A stretch of DNA of 14,651 nucleotides from NCBI GenBank assembly GCA_017394925.1, contig JAFPWQ010000157.1, forward strand, positions 1 through 14,651, read 5' to 3'. This document shows, in pieces, positions 1 through 8,074 of this stretch; the first letter of the stretch is position 1, and the number at the start of each line of letters is the position of its first letter. The translations under genes were made by a program, and so were the position numbers. This stretch comes from Synergistaceae bacterium (GTDB taxonomy: Bacteria > Synergistota > Synergistia > Synergistales > Aminobacteriaceae). Under the pieces are notes generated by a model, which was not told where the DNA came from, searched no databases, and saw nothing but the letters and a program-made list of their open reading frames with translations.

Positions 1-896
1 GATTCGCTCTCTGTAGGGAAGCCCATCATTATTGTAGTACGCAATGTGAAAAGTGAATCAAGACTGCGTATGTACCTGAATATATTTCTCATGTGTGATT
101 CATTGCACGGCCTGTTCATGAGTGATAATATTTCGGGGTCAACATGCTGAATGGGTATATCGAGATAATGCAGAACTTTTTCATGATTCATCAGGAAGTC
201 TATTAATGCTTCGTCTACTCTGTTCGGATGAAGATATAATAACCTGATCCATGTTCCGTTTGGCAGTTCGCGATTCAATTCGTGAATCAGTTCGCATAAA
301 TTCGTGTTAATGTCATGTCCGTAAACCGTCAAATCCTGTCCGACAAGGCATAATTCTTTTGCTCCTGCTGCACATAACATCATGGCCTCATCAATGAGCG
401 TCTTTAACGGAACACTGCGCAGTCTTCCGCGTATTAACGGTATTGCACAGTACGAACATAAAGTGTTGCAGCCCTCGCTGATTTTCAGGTAACGGGTCCA
501 GAAATTTTTATTGAGTGCAGGCGATATGATTCTGCAGTTCGTGTTTATATCCCCTCCGAGAAAGTTAATTATTTTATTCCAGTCCTCAGAGTGAACGAAT
601 AAATCAACGCTTGAAGAGAATTCCTGAATCAATTCATTCTCATAACGGTTAACGAGACATCCGGCAACGATAATTTTTTTGAGCTTCCCTTTTTGCTTCA
701 GGTTCTCAAGGTCAATTATCGCGTCAATATTTTCTTTCACTGCGTCCTGAATGAATCCGCATGTGTTGATTATGGCAACTTCAGCGTCATTCACATCATC
801 AGTCATTTCATGGCCATGCGCTATTAACTGTGCTGTCAGGTGTTCACTGTCCGCCGTATTCTTTGCACAGCCCATACTAAGCATAAATATCTTCAT
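1..896 (-). CDS. rimO: Ribosomal protein S12 methylthiotransferase RimO (C-terminus outside window)
   Basis: This radical-SAM enzyme adds a methylthio group to the conserved aspartate of ribosomal protein S12. The window holds the first 298 codons, read leftward; the stop lies off the left edge. The N-terminal MTTase domain shows the three cluster-binding cysteines: C10 in MGCAKNTADSE, C46 in NTCGFI and C80 in AGCLVNRYENEL. The radical-SAM CxxxCxxC motif is C143-NTL-C147-SY-C150, preceded by YLKISEG. RimO-type signatures follow: CAIPLIRGRLRS, ELCLVGQDLTVYG, IRLLYLHP and YLDIPIQHV. These separate it from MiaB and MtaB with good confidence. The end of the radical-SAM domain and the TRAM domain are not visible. 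The ATG lies six bases after the stop of the Mrr-like gene, with only a weak AGAGA ribosome site, so expression is probably coupled to that gene. Confidence 0.93.
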   Translation of the reverse strand, partial: MKIFMLSMGCAKNTADSEHLTAQLIAHGHEMTDDVNDAEVAIINTCGFIQDAVKENIDAIIDLENLKQKGKLKKIIVAGCLVNRYENELIQEFSSSVDLFVHSEDWNKIINFLGGDINTNCRIISPALNKNFWTRYLKISEGCNTLCSYCAIPLIRGRLRSVPLKTLIDEAMMLCAAGAKELCLVGQDLTVYGHDINTNLCELIHELNRELPNGTWIRLLYLHPNRVDEALIDFLMNHEKVLHYLDIPIQHVDPEILSLMNRPCNESHMRNIFRYIRSLDSLFTLRTTIMMGFPTESE

Positions 897-902
897 GAAT
901 AT

Positions 903-2705
903 TTATCTCTGATAATCGCTGAAACTCTCAGAGTCGAATTCTTTTATCTCGTAGACCTTCTCAACTTTCACGCAGAAATTATGCGCAATCATCAGACCTG
1001 CGAGCTTTAATCCGTCAATGAGCATAATTCTTTCATCGTTGGCTAATACTTCTGCCTGCTCAGAAAAATTTGCAGTTGTCGCAAATATTCCCTTGCCGCC
1101 CTTGTCCGATAATGCATCAATGAAATCTTGCATGTCAGCACGTCCGATTGTCTTGTCGGGTGAAGATTTACGCGCATGAATGTATATCGCTGAGGCTGTT
1201 TTGTCATCGATTATGACTCCGTGAATCAAATCACTTCCGGCTTCATCTGAAGTGTAACGTGCGTTCTGAAATGCTCTGTATCCCATTTTCGAGAGCAAAT
1301 CTGTAACTAACACTTCAAACATTTCTGCGGGAAGTTCTGAAATCTGCGACAAAACTTTTTCTGCAAGTTCTTCATTATGTACTCTGATTGCGTCTTCAAT
1401 TCCTGTTGAATTCTCTTCGTTTATATTATTCATATCGTTCACATCATTTTCATTTATTTCTTGGGATTCTGATTCGTATTTTTCTTCTGGCTCTGGTACT
1501 GGTACAGTCTCAGGTTCGGATGCGGCTGTTATATTTTCAGTCTCTGAAATTTCACTTGAAGGCATTTCATATTGAGCAGGCTCAGTTTCAGATTCAAGTT
1601 CTGATTCTAATTCTGATTCTGCAGAGGAGGCTATATTTTCATCTGAATGTGTTTTATGTTGTATATGCTCATTCTCTATTTCAATTTCAGGTTCTGGTTC
1701 TGCTTCTGGTTCTGCGGAGGCTGTTATATTCTCATCTTCTGAAACATCATCTGAAGGTATTTCACATTGCTCATTCTCAGGTTCAGATTCAAGTTCAGAT
1801 TCTAATTTTGGTTCTGTTGAGGCCGTTATATTCTCATCCTCTGAAGTTTCATTTGAGGGTATTTCTAATTGCTCCGTCTCAGTTTCAAATTCTGATTCTG
1901 ATTCTATAGAGGCAGTTATGTTTTCATCTTCTGAAACATCATCTGAGGGTGTTTCTATTTGCTCATTCTCAGTTTCAGATTCAGCTTCTTGTTCTGATTC
2001 AAGTTCTGATTCTGCTGAGGCTGTTATATTCTCATTCTCTGAAAATTTATCCGAGGGCATTTCGTATTGTTCTGGTTCTTGTGATTCTTCCTGAGATTTG
2101 AATTCTTCAATTATTGATTCTGGTTCGTCTTCAAGTTCTATATCGTCAGGTTCTTCTTGAATCTCTTGAACTTCCTGCGGATTTTCAGCAATCATTTCGG
2201 GTTCATCAGGTATATCAGGCAGTTCATCAAGTTCTGGAACGTCCGCAATCTCTTCAAACTCTTCTGTTTCGTCTGGTGATTCGTCTGTCAGCTCTTCAGA
2301 CTCCTGTATCCCCTCGTAAACTTCCTGCACTGATTCTGATTCTGTAACCTGCGGAATCTCTTCATGAACATCATTCATTTCTGGTTCTGATATTTCCGGG
2401 ATTATTGCAGGCAGTTCGTTTTCATTCTGAATTTCAGCATGAACATTAAGATAATCGCGTCCTGCAGCAGTTAATATGTATGTATTATTTGACGGATTAG
2501 CCAGAAATTTTTTCTCTTTCAGGTCATTCTTTGCATGTGTTATTATCCGCTTAAGTCTGCTCTTGTCGATTGATGACAGTTCTTCCAGACCAAAATATTT
2601 TTCAGTTATGTTCATCAGGTCATTAATTGCTAAGTTGTGGGGATCTCCGTCCAGCAAAGACTCAAGTATGGGTCTGTAGATGTCTTTTATGTCGGGCAAA
2701 GGCAT
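903..2705 (-). CDS. Mrr-like restriction endonuclease-fold protein with long acidic repeat linker
   Basis: The protein is 600 residues. Residues 1-90 (from MPLPDIKDIYRPILESLLDG to AAGRDYL) resemble the winged-helix Mrr N-terminal DNA-binding domain. Residues about 95-435 are a Glu/Ser/Pro-rich acidic linker with six degenerate repeats. Residues about 440-600 resemble the Mrr catalytic (PD-(D/E)xK) domain: FEVLVTDLLSKMGY, GSD at D492, then YIHARKS, GRADMQDFIDAL, GIFATT and IMLIDGLKLAGLMI. The family norm near the active site is roughly GxD followed by QAK; here it reads H510-A-R512-K513, so catalysis is uncertain. The frame is open for 38 more codons upstream, but I chose the ATG at 2703-2705 because AGAGGTGA sits about eight bases before it. 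The family acts on modified DNA or in DNA repair; the role here is inferred only. rimO follows directly. Confidence 0.82.
   Translation of the reverse strand: MPLPDIKDIYRPILESLLDGDPHNLAINDLMNITEKYFGLEELSSIDKSRLKRIITHAKNDLKEKKFLANPSNNTYILTAAGRDYLNVHAEIQNENELPAIIPEISEPEMNDVHEEIPQVTESESVQEVYEGIQESEELTDESPDETEEFEEIADVPELDELPDIPDEPEMIAENPQEVQEIQEEPDDIELEDEPESIIEEFKSQEESQEPEQYEMPSDKFSENENITASAESELESEQEAESETENEQIETPSDDVSEDENITASIESESEFETETEQLEIPSNETSEDENITASTEPKLESELESEPENEQCEIPSDDVSEDENITASAEPEAEPEPEIEIENEHIQHKTHSDENIASSAESELESELESETEPAQYEMPSSEISETENITAASEPETVPVPEPEEKYESESQEINENDVNDMNNINEENSTGIEDAIRVHNEELAEKVLSQISELPAEMFEVLVTDLLSKMGYRAFQNARYTSDEAGSDLIHGVIIDDKTASAIYIHARKSSPDKTIGRADMQDFIDALSDKGGKGIFATTANFSEQAEVLANDERIMLIDGLKLAGLMIAHNFCVKVEKVYEIKEFDSESFSDYQR
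1485..2072 (-). repeat. Six degenerate in-frame tandem repeats of about 90-105 bp inside the Mrr-like gene
   Basis: In the protein each unit starts like EQxEIPSDxxSEDENITAS and continues as an acidic Glu/Ser/Pro run. Units are about 36, 30, 34, 34, 31 and 33 residues. The DNA cores (GCTGTTATATTCTC-like on the plus strand) begin near 1521, 1621, 1713, 1816, 1907 and 2013. The fifth unit in protein order (near 1621) is shortened to HKTHSDENIASS. Similarity is visible in the bases as well as the residues, which suggests duplication within the gene rather than simple composition bias. Confidence 0.88.
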
Positions 2706-2729
2706 AATGTAATTCACCTCTGTAAAAAT

Positions 2730-2759
2730 TTGAATGATTAGTGATGAAAAAATTATACT
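2730..2759 (+). promoter_or_regulatory. Putative promoter for the deacetylase gene; a minus-strand -10 overlaps it
   Basis: TTGAAT at 2730-2735 and TATACT at 2754-2759 are separated by 18 bp, which fits a sigma-70-type promoter reading right. On the other strand a perfect TATAAT (2757 to 2752) overlaps the same -10, reading toward the Mrr-like gene, but I see no good -35 for it. The 92-bp gap between the two start codons must serve both directions. The placement also argues against the upstream ATG at 2741 as the deacetylase start. Confidence 0.4.
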
Positions 2760-2797
2760 ATATTGCAAATCACACAGAGACTTTAAGAACGGAGAAT

Positions 2798-3751
2798 ATG
2801 AATATAATGACACGGACAAAATTTTTCATTTTACTTTGCGTTTTCATTTGCATATCATCAATTGCATCTGCAGACGAATGGACACAGAATAAATTCGATT
2901 CACGAAGAGCAATCACGAATAACTCAAATCCTCCTGAAAGATTAAAGCCTCTTCATGAACTCATGCCATTAACATCAAACGAAGGAATAATACGCCGCGT
3001 AAAAATTTCAGGGGACATCAAAGCGATTGCATTAACGTTTGACATGTGCGAACTTGATACAAGGACAACGGGCTGTGATATGAACGTGATAAATTTTCTG
3101 CGTGAAAAGAGAATCCCGGCAACTTTATTCATGGGCGGCAAATGGATGCGTACACATTCAGAGAGAGTTAAACAGATAATGAATGAAAGTATATTCGAGA
3201 TTGGGAATCATAATTGGTCTCATGGTAATTGTGCTCTGCTTTCACCAGAAGGATTAAATGCGCAAATATTATGGACTCAGGCTGAATATGAATTGATTCG
3301 TGAAGAGGCCGGAATCGATTCAGGAGATGCAGTGCCGTTACTGTTCAGACTTCCGTACGGGCGAAGCTCAGAGAATGCACTGAAGATTATTGCGGAGCTT
3401 GGACTGCGTGTAATTCAATGGGACGTAGCCGCAGAAGCAGGAGACAATACGAATCTGAATCGTGCAAAGAGTAATGCTAAACGTGTCGCGAAGATGACCA
3501 GACCGGGAAGCATATTGCTCTTTCATGCTAATCTCGTGCCAAAAGGAACAGTGAATCTATTGCGCGAGGTCGTTAATATCCTTGAGAATGACGGGTATAT
3601 ATTCGTGAGTGTGAGTGAGCTTTTACGAATGGGAGAACCTGAAACAGTCAGAGACGGATATTTTACGAGTCCGAAAGATAATTACATGCTTGATAAAAAA
3701 TTCGGGATTGACGGAACAGGAAGAAGAACACGATTCACAGGTAAGCCATGA
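2798..3751 (+). CDS. Secreted polysaccharide deacetylase (NodB-homology family)
   Basis: The predicted product is 317 residues. It starts with an N-terminal signal sequence (MTRTKFFILLCVFICISSIA, cut likely after ASA, before DEW), so it should act outside the cytoplasmic membrane. NodB-type motifs are in order: ALTFDMCE with D82 as a likely metal/catalytic Asp; HNWSH with H138 and H142 as metal ligands; RLPYG at 184-188; WDV at 208-210; and LLFHAN with H243. The TFD-M-C-E version of motif 1, IQWDV and PGSIxxxHAN define a recognisable subfamily whose substrate is not clear from sequence; an N-acetylated or esterified envelope glycan is likely. GGAG at 2791 is three bases before the ATG at 2798 and twelve before the ATG at 2807, so either start is possible. 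The frame is open back to 2741, but that ATG lies inside the predicted promoter. Confidence 0.87.
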   Translation: MNIMTRTKFFILLCVFICISSIASADEWTQNKFDSRRAITNNSNPPERLKPLHELMPLTSNEGIIRRVKISGDIKAIALTFDMCELDTRTTGCDMNVINFLREKRIPATLFMGGKWMRTHSERVKQIMNESIFEIGNHNWSHGNCALLSPEGLNAQILWTQAEYELIREEAGIDSGDAVPLLFRLPYGRSSENALKIIAELGLRVIQWDVAAEAGDNTNLNRAKSNAKRVAKMTRPGSILLFHANLVPKGTVNLLREVVNILENDGYIFVSVSELLRMGEPETVRDGYFTSPKDNYMLDKKFGIDGTGRRTRFTGKP

Positions 3752-3755
3752 GAAT

Positions 3756-3788
3756 AAAAAAGCAGGAGAGATTCAAAATCCCCCCTGC
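3756..3788 (-). terminator. Intrinsic terminator of the large surface-protein gene
   Basis: Read on the minus strand, GCAGGGGGGATT pairs with AATCTCTCCTGC across a three-base loop (3788 to 3762). This gives a 12-bp stem with two G-U pairs, followed by six Ts (3761-3756). It lies about 20 bases after the TAA of the surface-protein gene. On the plus strand the two wobble pairs become A-C mismatches and no T-run follows, so it should work mainly leftward. Confidence 0.8.
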
Positions 3789-3808
3789 AAAAATTCATGT
3801 TCTTTTCG

Positions 3809-6800
3809 TTAATGTTCTCTGCGTACTCTCAAGATTAACCCTGAAAGAGCAATTAACGTTAATGCACCGAATCCCATTTCACAGCCGCCGCCAGATGAAC
3901 CGGGAGATCTGTCTTCAGGCGTATCAGAAGGTGTATCGCCGCCCGGAGTCTCTGATTCGCTGCTCTTGCTCTCGGCTATTTCCGCAAGCACTGAAGCCGC
4001 ATGAAGTTCAGGTACATAAATCTCAAAGCCTGCACCGTTCAAAAAGTTTATTGCTTCAGGTTTCAAGTTCATCATGAATGTTACTGTCGAATGAGGAACA
4101 AGTGAGAACCTGTGTGTCGAGAACATGCTTTCTATCTCTTCCTGCACAGGATAATCACGTTCTGCTACCTGATCAATTACTCCGGGTTTAAGGTTGCAGC
4201 CGTTAAGATACACTTCAGGATAAAATTCATCTCCGTCATATGTTACCGTGCATTCCGCCTGCACTACTGTATCAGGGCTTATGTCAGCAATCGCCGCAAG
4301 CAGCCACATTGCCTCAATAAAATCTACGACATCTTTATCAGACCCTTGACCCTCTATTGCAATATCTACTTTAATGCTGCCGGATCTGTCTATTATCTCA
4401 GCAGCAGGTCTCACTTCTTCTCCGTCTGCTTCCTGACCCTTTGCGTATACTGCACTGTACAGTACTCCGTCTGAGTGTTCGGGCTTATACATTCCTGCCT
4501 TGATTTCAGACTTAACTTTTGCTTTTGCCTCAAGGTCTTCCTTAGAGATCACGTTGAAATTGAAGTAGCCTTCATTGTTTCCGCCAACATCTGACACTGT
4601 GCCGTCAGCATTAAGCCTCGACTCGTGAACTTCCTCAAGCCCATGCTCAGGGTGCTCTGGGTCCGGTGGGTCTATCTGTGCGAAGAAAAGATAACTTCCT
4701 GTCTTCATATCCGCCGGTACTGTCCATGTGAATGTTGCCCAGCCCTTATTGTCTCCCCAGCCGTTTAAGCTCATCGATACTGTACCGATTTCCGTCAGAA
4801 GGCCCAACGTGCTGTTAGGATTGTAGACATCAAAATGATCTTCCTTCTGCCTGTCCGCGTTCGCATATGAGAGCTTCACATTAAAGCTGCCGGTTTCCCT
4901 GAAGCTCGCATTGTATACAGGAACTTTTATCTCGTAGGTCAGTCCTGCAACGAAATCAATATCCGAATATAAATCAAGTGCCGGAATACGGAATCTAAGA
5001 CCGCGCATAAGCATTGCCGCAGCGTTATTAGTGGTTGCCCTGAAAGTCGCCCCGTTCCTTACCCATTTCCTTGGAAGAACTAATGCAGGGTCAGGAAGTT
5101 TTCTGTATCTGCTGTCGTCGCCCCACAAAGGCGAAAGAAGCCGCTGCTGAGGACTGTCGTAAAGCTGAACCGCATGTGCAACCTTCAATGTACCCTCACG
5201 AGCTATGAACGGCATACTCGAAATCATATAGCCTGCATCCTCACCGGGTATTGTGCTTCTGCCGTAAAGATCAATATCTATCTTCTCAGTAGTTGCAAAG
5301 CTCTTGCTGAACGTCTCACTGTGCGTTGATGAATCAGGGATATTTTCTTCTTCAAACGGTTCATCTGCTCCGAACCACCCTGCTACTGTGTTGATTATTG
5401 CTTTAGCTCCTGATATTGTCTTCGTAAGCTCGCTGGGCTCCGTCTTGTCGTTATAGCCCTGTGATGACACTTTTGACTGCGTTATCTGAACTGACCTTGA
5501 GCTATCGTTGCCTTTTGACCACGCTTTCCATTCTTCATCGGCAAGTTTACCCTTATCGTTATAGCCCTCTATACCGTCAAGTGATGAAGGATACGAGAAT
5601 AAATTTCCCTCTTCATGTCTGGCCTGATAGGTGTTCGTGCTGTCCTGATCCGCATCCACTTTTGTGGCAGTGTCATAAAGCGTGAACGTCATGTAATGCT
5701 CCGTATTGTCGGGGTCAATATCGTGGCTTGAATAGTCCGCTTGAGGCCCAAGTTTATACCATGAAGGAAGCGGCTTATTCAGAATCTTGTAACGCCATAT
5801 ATGCTGTTGTGCTGTGTAGGCGGAAAAAGTATCCCATATAAGTGCCTGAGTCTTACTCGACGTAATTACATTATTAGCTTCCTCAGTCGATGATTCCGTT
5901 ACATTGTCAATCTTAGTCGTAACGAAATCAAGAATACTGCTGTACATCTGTCCTGCTGCCTTGATACGCTCATCAAAATTTCCGGCGATATTTGCCTGCG
6001 TCGCCCTGAATTTCAGATAGCCCTGCACATAAGGCCCTACATCACCGAGTTCTGATATAGTTTCCGTTGTGGATGCAGTATTGAATGTAACCGTGTTTGA
6101 CGTGTCTGTTTCATTAACTTTCGTGTAGGTTACGCTCATTTTTCCGTTGCCCTCATCCCCTGCAAATCCGCTGAATGTGTAGTTTTGCGGGTTTTGCGTG
6201 AGTTGGCCGTTCACATCTACGTTATCGACATGATAAGGGATAGCCTGAAGAACTGTTACGTAGGTAGTATCAATATCATCGATAGTGTGATAGGGCTTGC
6301 CGAGCATGAGAACTTCATTCGCAAAGTCTGACGTTATCAGCGCGCCCCTTCTGCCCTCGCTGGAATCTTCATAGTTGAATACGGTTTTTGTGTCTCCGAA
6401 GCCTGCAAAATCTCCAGCACTGTCTAACTTTGTCGGAATAACATATACGCTGCTCCTGCTGGAATTGACATGACTGATTGCAACGTCCTCAGCAAGTTTA
6501 GCCTTTCCCTTTGTGCCGGTGAGAGGCCCTGCAACGATTGAGAACTCCTCAGGCATCATGTAGTAGCTGTTAGTGTGGCTGACTGTATACCCCAAAACGC
6601 TCGTATCGCCCGGTCCGCCCTTCCTGTGATCTGTGTCGCGCTTGGGCGTAATTGATCCGCGATCGCAGTACCAGCGTTCAAGCCTCGGATATGTTGTGCC
6701 TGCACCTTGTTCCGGGAAGAAGAGTATCGCTATTTCGTCCTTGCCGTCTCCGTCAAAATCGCACCTCGTTGCCTGACACGGAGCATGAGCGCCTTCATCA

Positions 6801-7960
6801 GCCATAGACCAGCCGGGGGCAGTGCTAAAGCTATCAGAGTCATAATGCCAGCTGTTGCCGTCATAATCGAGAATTCCTACCCTCATAGAGTTAAACTCCA
6901 CATTCGCCGATTTGTTCCACGGAAAGACTCTGCCGACAAATGCAGCCTCGTCATATCCGTCTCCGTCAAAATCTCCTACAACTACGTTCGGACATGCCTG
7001 CTCATAGCCCATATTACTACCTGAATAGCCGTCATGAATAAGCTCATCGTACAGCTTGGTTACTTTTACGCTGTCCCCGTTTTTCGTTACCTTGTAGACA
7101 TATAACCATGAGCCATCGTTCTGAGTCCACGTAAGAGCGATTTCGTTCTTGTAGCCGTCTCTGTCTATGTCTCCCGTTGCTATTTCACACCCGCGAACGC
7201 CGTGCGCATAGCCCCAGACTCTCCAGCCTAAATAGCTGTCATAAGTATTTCCAGAGTCTCCGCCTTCAGCCCGCAACAGGTTCAAACCGTGTACTTTGCC
7301 AGTTTCGTTTCTATCGCATGTGAAGAAGCGAAAATATAGGCTGCCGGTCGTATCCATTTTATCGGTGTGAGCCATTACAAATACATCTTTGTCTTCCATG
7401 CCACTGACCTGCAGGTTTGCGATACCCCACATCTGATGTTGATCCTGATAAAAGTAATCATGATTCGGTGAAGTTATCTCGGCGGTGTCCTCCGTTCCCT
7501 GGCTATCTATCGTCTGATAACCATATTTGCCGTCAGGGGCGCGGGCATCAATATTAATACCTGAAGTTGTGTAAACGACATTGCGCCTCTTGCCAAAGCG
7601 TTTATTGGAAATCGCTAAGTCCATTTTCTGCACTACTCCCGTTGAAGTATCAACCGGTGGGTAGGAATCATCATCAATAAATGTGCCTAAATCCTTCCTC
7701 AATGAACCGTCTGAGTTGATAGTTAAGATGTGGGACTGATAACGCAATCCGTTGCCGTTCCTGATTCGCTCGTAAAGCATTAGTGAATGTTTCTGAATCT
7801 CCGGCAAATCAGAACCCGTTGTAGCCTTGATGATGTCGGGAATTGATCCTAGAGATTTCCCCCTGATAGTAACCTCCGCTTCAGAAGTTACGCAGAAGTG
7901 AAGCAGGATTAACGCGCTGAGAACACAAGTAACCGTTCCCAATTTAAAGAACTTATACAT
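3809..7960 (-). CDS. Large secreted FG-GAP/VCBS-repeat surface protein with Synerg-CTERM tail
   Basis: The product is 1383 residues. It starts with a signal peptide (MYKFFKLGTVTCVLSALILL, cut likely after SEA). The N-terminal third carries three calcium-type loops about 68 residues apart: GDIDRDGYKNE (near 262), GDFDGDGYDEAA (near 330) and CDFDGDGKDEIA (near 400). These match FG-GAP/VCBS beta-propeller blades. The middle is rich in Thr, Ser and Asn and I do not recognise it. Near 1020-1150 a beta-rich stretch (YEIKVPVYNASF, then GWATFTWTVP, GSYLFFAQIDP and NNEGYFNFNV) looks like a CARDB/Ig-type adhesion domain. The C-terminus has a Ser/Pro/Asp/Glu spacer, then SSGGGC, a hydrophobic segment and RVRREH, which fits the Synergistota Synerg-CTERM sorting signal. 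I infer a surface-anchored adhesin or binding protein; ligand unknown. It has its own promoter and terminator. Its GANTC content and apparent codon style differ from neighbouring genes. Confidence 0.82.
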   Translation of the reverse strand: MYKFFKLGTVTCVLSALILLHFCVTSEAEVTIRGKSLGSIPDIIKATTGSDLPEIQKHSLMLYERIRNGNGLRYQSHILTINSDGSLRKDLGTFIDDDSYPPVDTSTGVVQKMDLAISNKRFGKRRNVVYTTSGINIDARAPDGKYGYQTIDSQGTEDTAEITSPNHDYFYQDQHQMWGIANLQVSGMEDKDVFVMAHTDKMDTTGSLYFRFFTCDRNETGKVHGLNLLRAEGGDSGNTYDSYLGWRVWGYAHGVRGCEIATGDIDRDGYKNEIALTWTQNDGSWLYVYKVTKNGDSVKVTKLYDELIHDGYSGSNMGYEQACPNVVVGDFDGDGYDEAAFVGRVFPWNKSANVEFNSMRVGILDYDGNSWHYDSDSFSTAPGWSMADEGAHAPCQATRCDFDGDGKDEIAILFFPEQGAGTTYPRLERWYCDRGSITPKRDTDHRKGGPGDTSVLGYTVSHTNSYYMMPEEFSIVAGPLTGTKGKAKLAEDVAISHVNSSRSSVYVIPTKLDSAGDFAGFGDTKTVFNYEDSSEGRRGALITSDFANEVLMLGKPYHTIDDIDTTYVTVLQAIPYHVDNVDVNGQLTQNPQNYTFSGFAGDEGNGKMSVTYTKVNETDTSNTVTFNTASTTETISELGDVGPYVQGYLKFRATQANIAGNFDERIKAAGQMYSSILDFVTTKIDNVTESSTEEANNVITSSKTQALIWDTFSAYTAQQHIWRYKILNKPLPSWYKLGPQADYSSHDIDPDNTEHYMTFTLYDTATKVDADQDSTNTYQARHEEGNLFSYPSSLDGIEGYNDKGKLADEEWKAWSKGNDSSRSVQITQSKVSSQGYNDKTEPSELTKTISGAKAIINTVAGWFGADEPFEEENIPDSSTHSETFSKSFATTEKIDIDLYGRSTIPGEDAGYMISSMPFIAREGTLKVAHAVQLYDSPQQRLLSPLWGDDSRYRKLPDPALVLPRKWVRNGATFRATTNNAAAMLMRGLRFRIPALDLYSDIDFVAGLTYEIKVPVYNASFRETGSFNVKLSYANADRQKEDHFDVYNPNSTLGLLTEIGTVSMSLNGWGDNKGWATFTWTVPADMKTGSYLFFAQIDPPDPEHPEHGLEEVHESRLNADGTVSDVGGNNEGYFNFNVISKEDLEAKAKVKSEIKAGMYKPEHSDGVLYSAVYAKGQEADGEEVRPAAEIIDRSGSIKVDIAIEGQGSDKDVVDFIEAMWLLAAIADISPDTVVQAECTVTYDGDEFYPEVYLNGCNLKPGVIDQVAERDYPVQEEIESMFSTHRFSLVPHSTVTFMMNLKPEAINFLNGAGFEIYVPELHAASVLAEIAESKSSESETPGGDTPSDTPEDRSPGSSGGGCEMGFGALTLIALSGLILRVRREH

Positions 7961-7979
7961 TAAAGGTTTTCCCCCTTTA
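7961..7979 (-). promoter_or_regulatory. Small hairpin covering the ribosome binding site of the surface-protein gene
   Basis: On the minus-strand mRNA, UAAAGG and CCUUUA form a perfect six-base inverted repeat around GGGAAAA, ending directly at the AUG (7960-7958). The Shine-Dalgarno-like AAGGGGG is partly inside the 5' arm. Folding would hide part of the ribosome site, which could damp translation or respond to temperature. The stem is short and AT-rich, so the effect may be weak. Confidence 0.4.
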
Positions 7980-8003
7980 TTTTAGATATTTTTTTGTTGG
8001 TGA

Positions 8004-8031
8004 ATTATATCATAAGTCATGCAACAATCAA
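8004..8031 (-). promoter_or_regulatory. Putative promoter of the surface-protein gene
   Basis: On the minus strand TTGATT (8031-8026), a 16-bp spacer and TATAAT (8009-8004) form a good sigma-70-type promoter. TGA directly before TATAAT makes it an extended -10 (TG-n-TATAAT). The 5' leader would be about 35-40 nt and includes the hairpin at 7961-7979. Confidence 0.6.
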
Positions 8032-8074
8032 GATACATTCCAGGATATATTTTATGAGTGATGAAAAAAATTGC

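Noticed and set aside
1388..1909. Long Leu/Gln/Phe-rich open frame on the plus strand
   Set aside because: It is the antisense reading of the Glu/Ser repeat linker; its repeats mirror those of the minus-strand gene and it has no ribosome site.
1485..2072. CRISPR-like spacing of the repeats
   Set aside because: Repeats are in frame, degenerate, unequal in length and translate into a coherent acidic linker; the intervening DNA is also related, not unique spacers.
2741..2797. Upstream ATG for the deacetylase at 2741
   Set aside because: It lies between the predicted -35 and -10 and would put 22 polar residues before the signal peptide.
2706..2819. N-terminal extension of the Mrr-like gene to 2819
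   Set aside because: The extra 38 residues are hydrophobic filler crossing both predicted -10 boxes; the AGAGGTGA ribosome site fits the ATG at 2705.
3748..4077. Plus-strand open frame over the 3' end of the surface-protein gene
   Set aside because: It is antisense to a well-supported gene, crosses the terminator and has no recognisable product.
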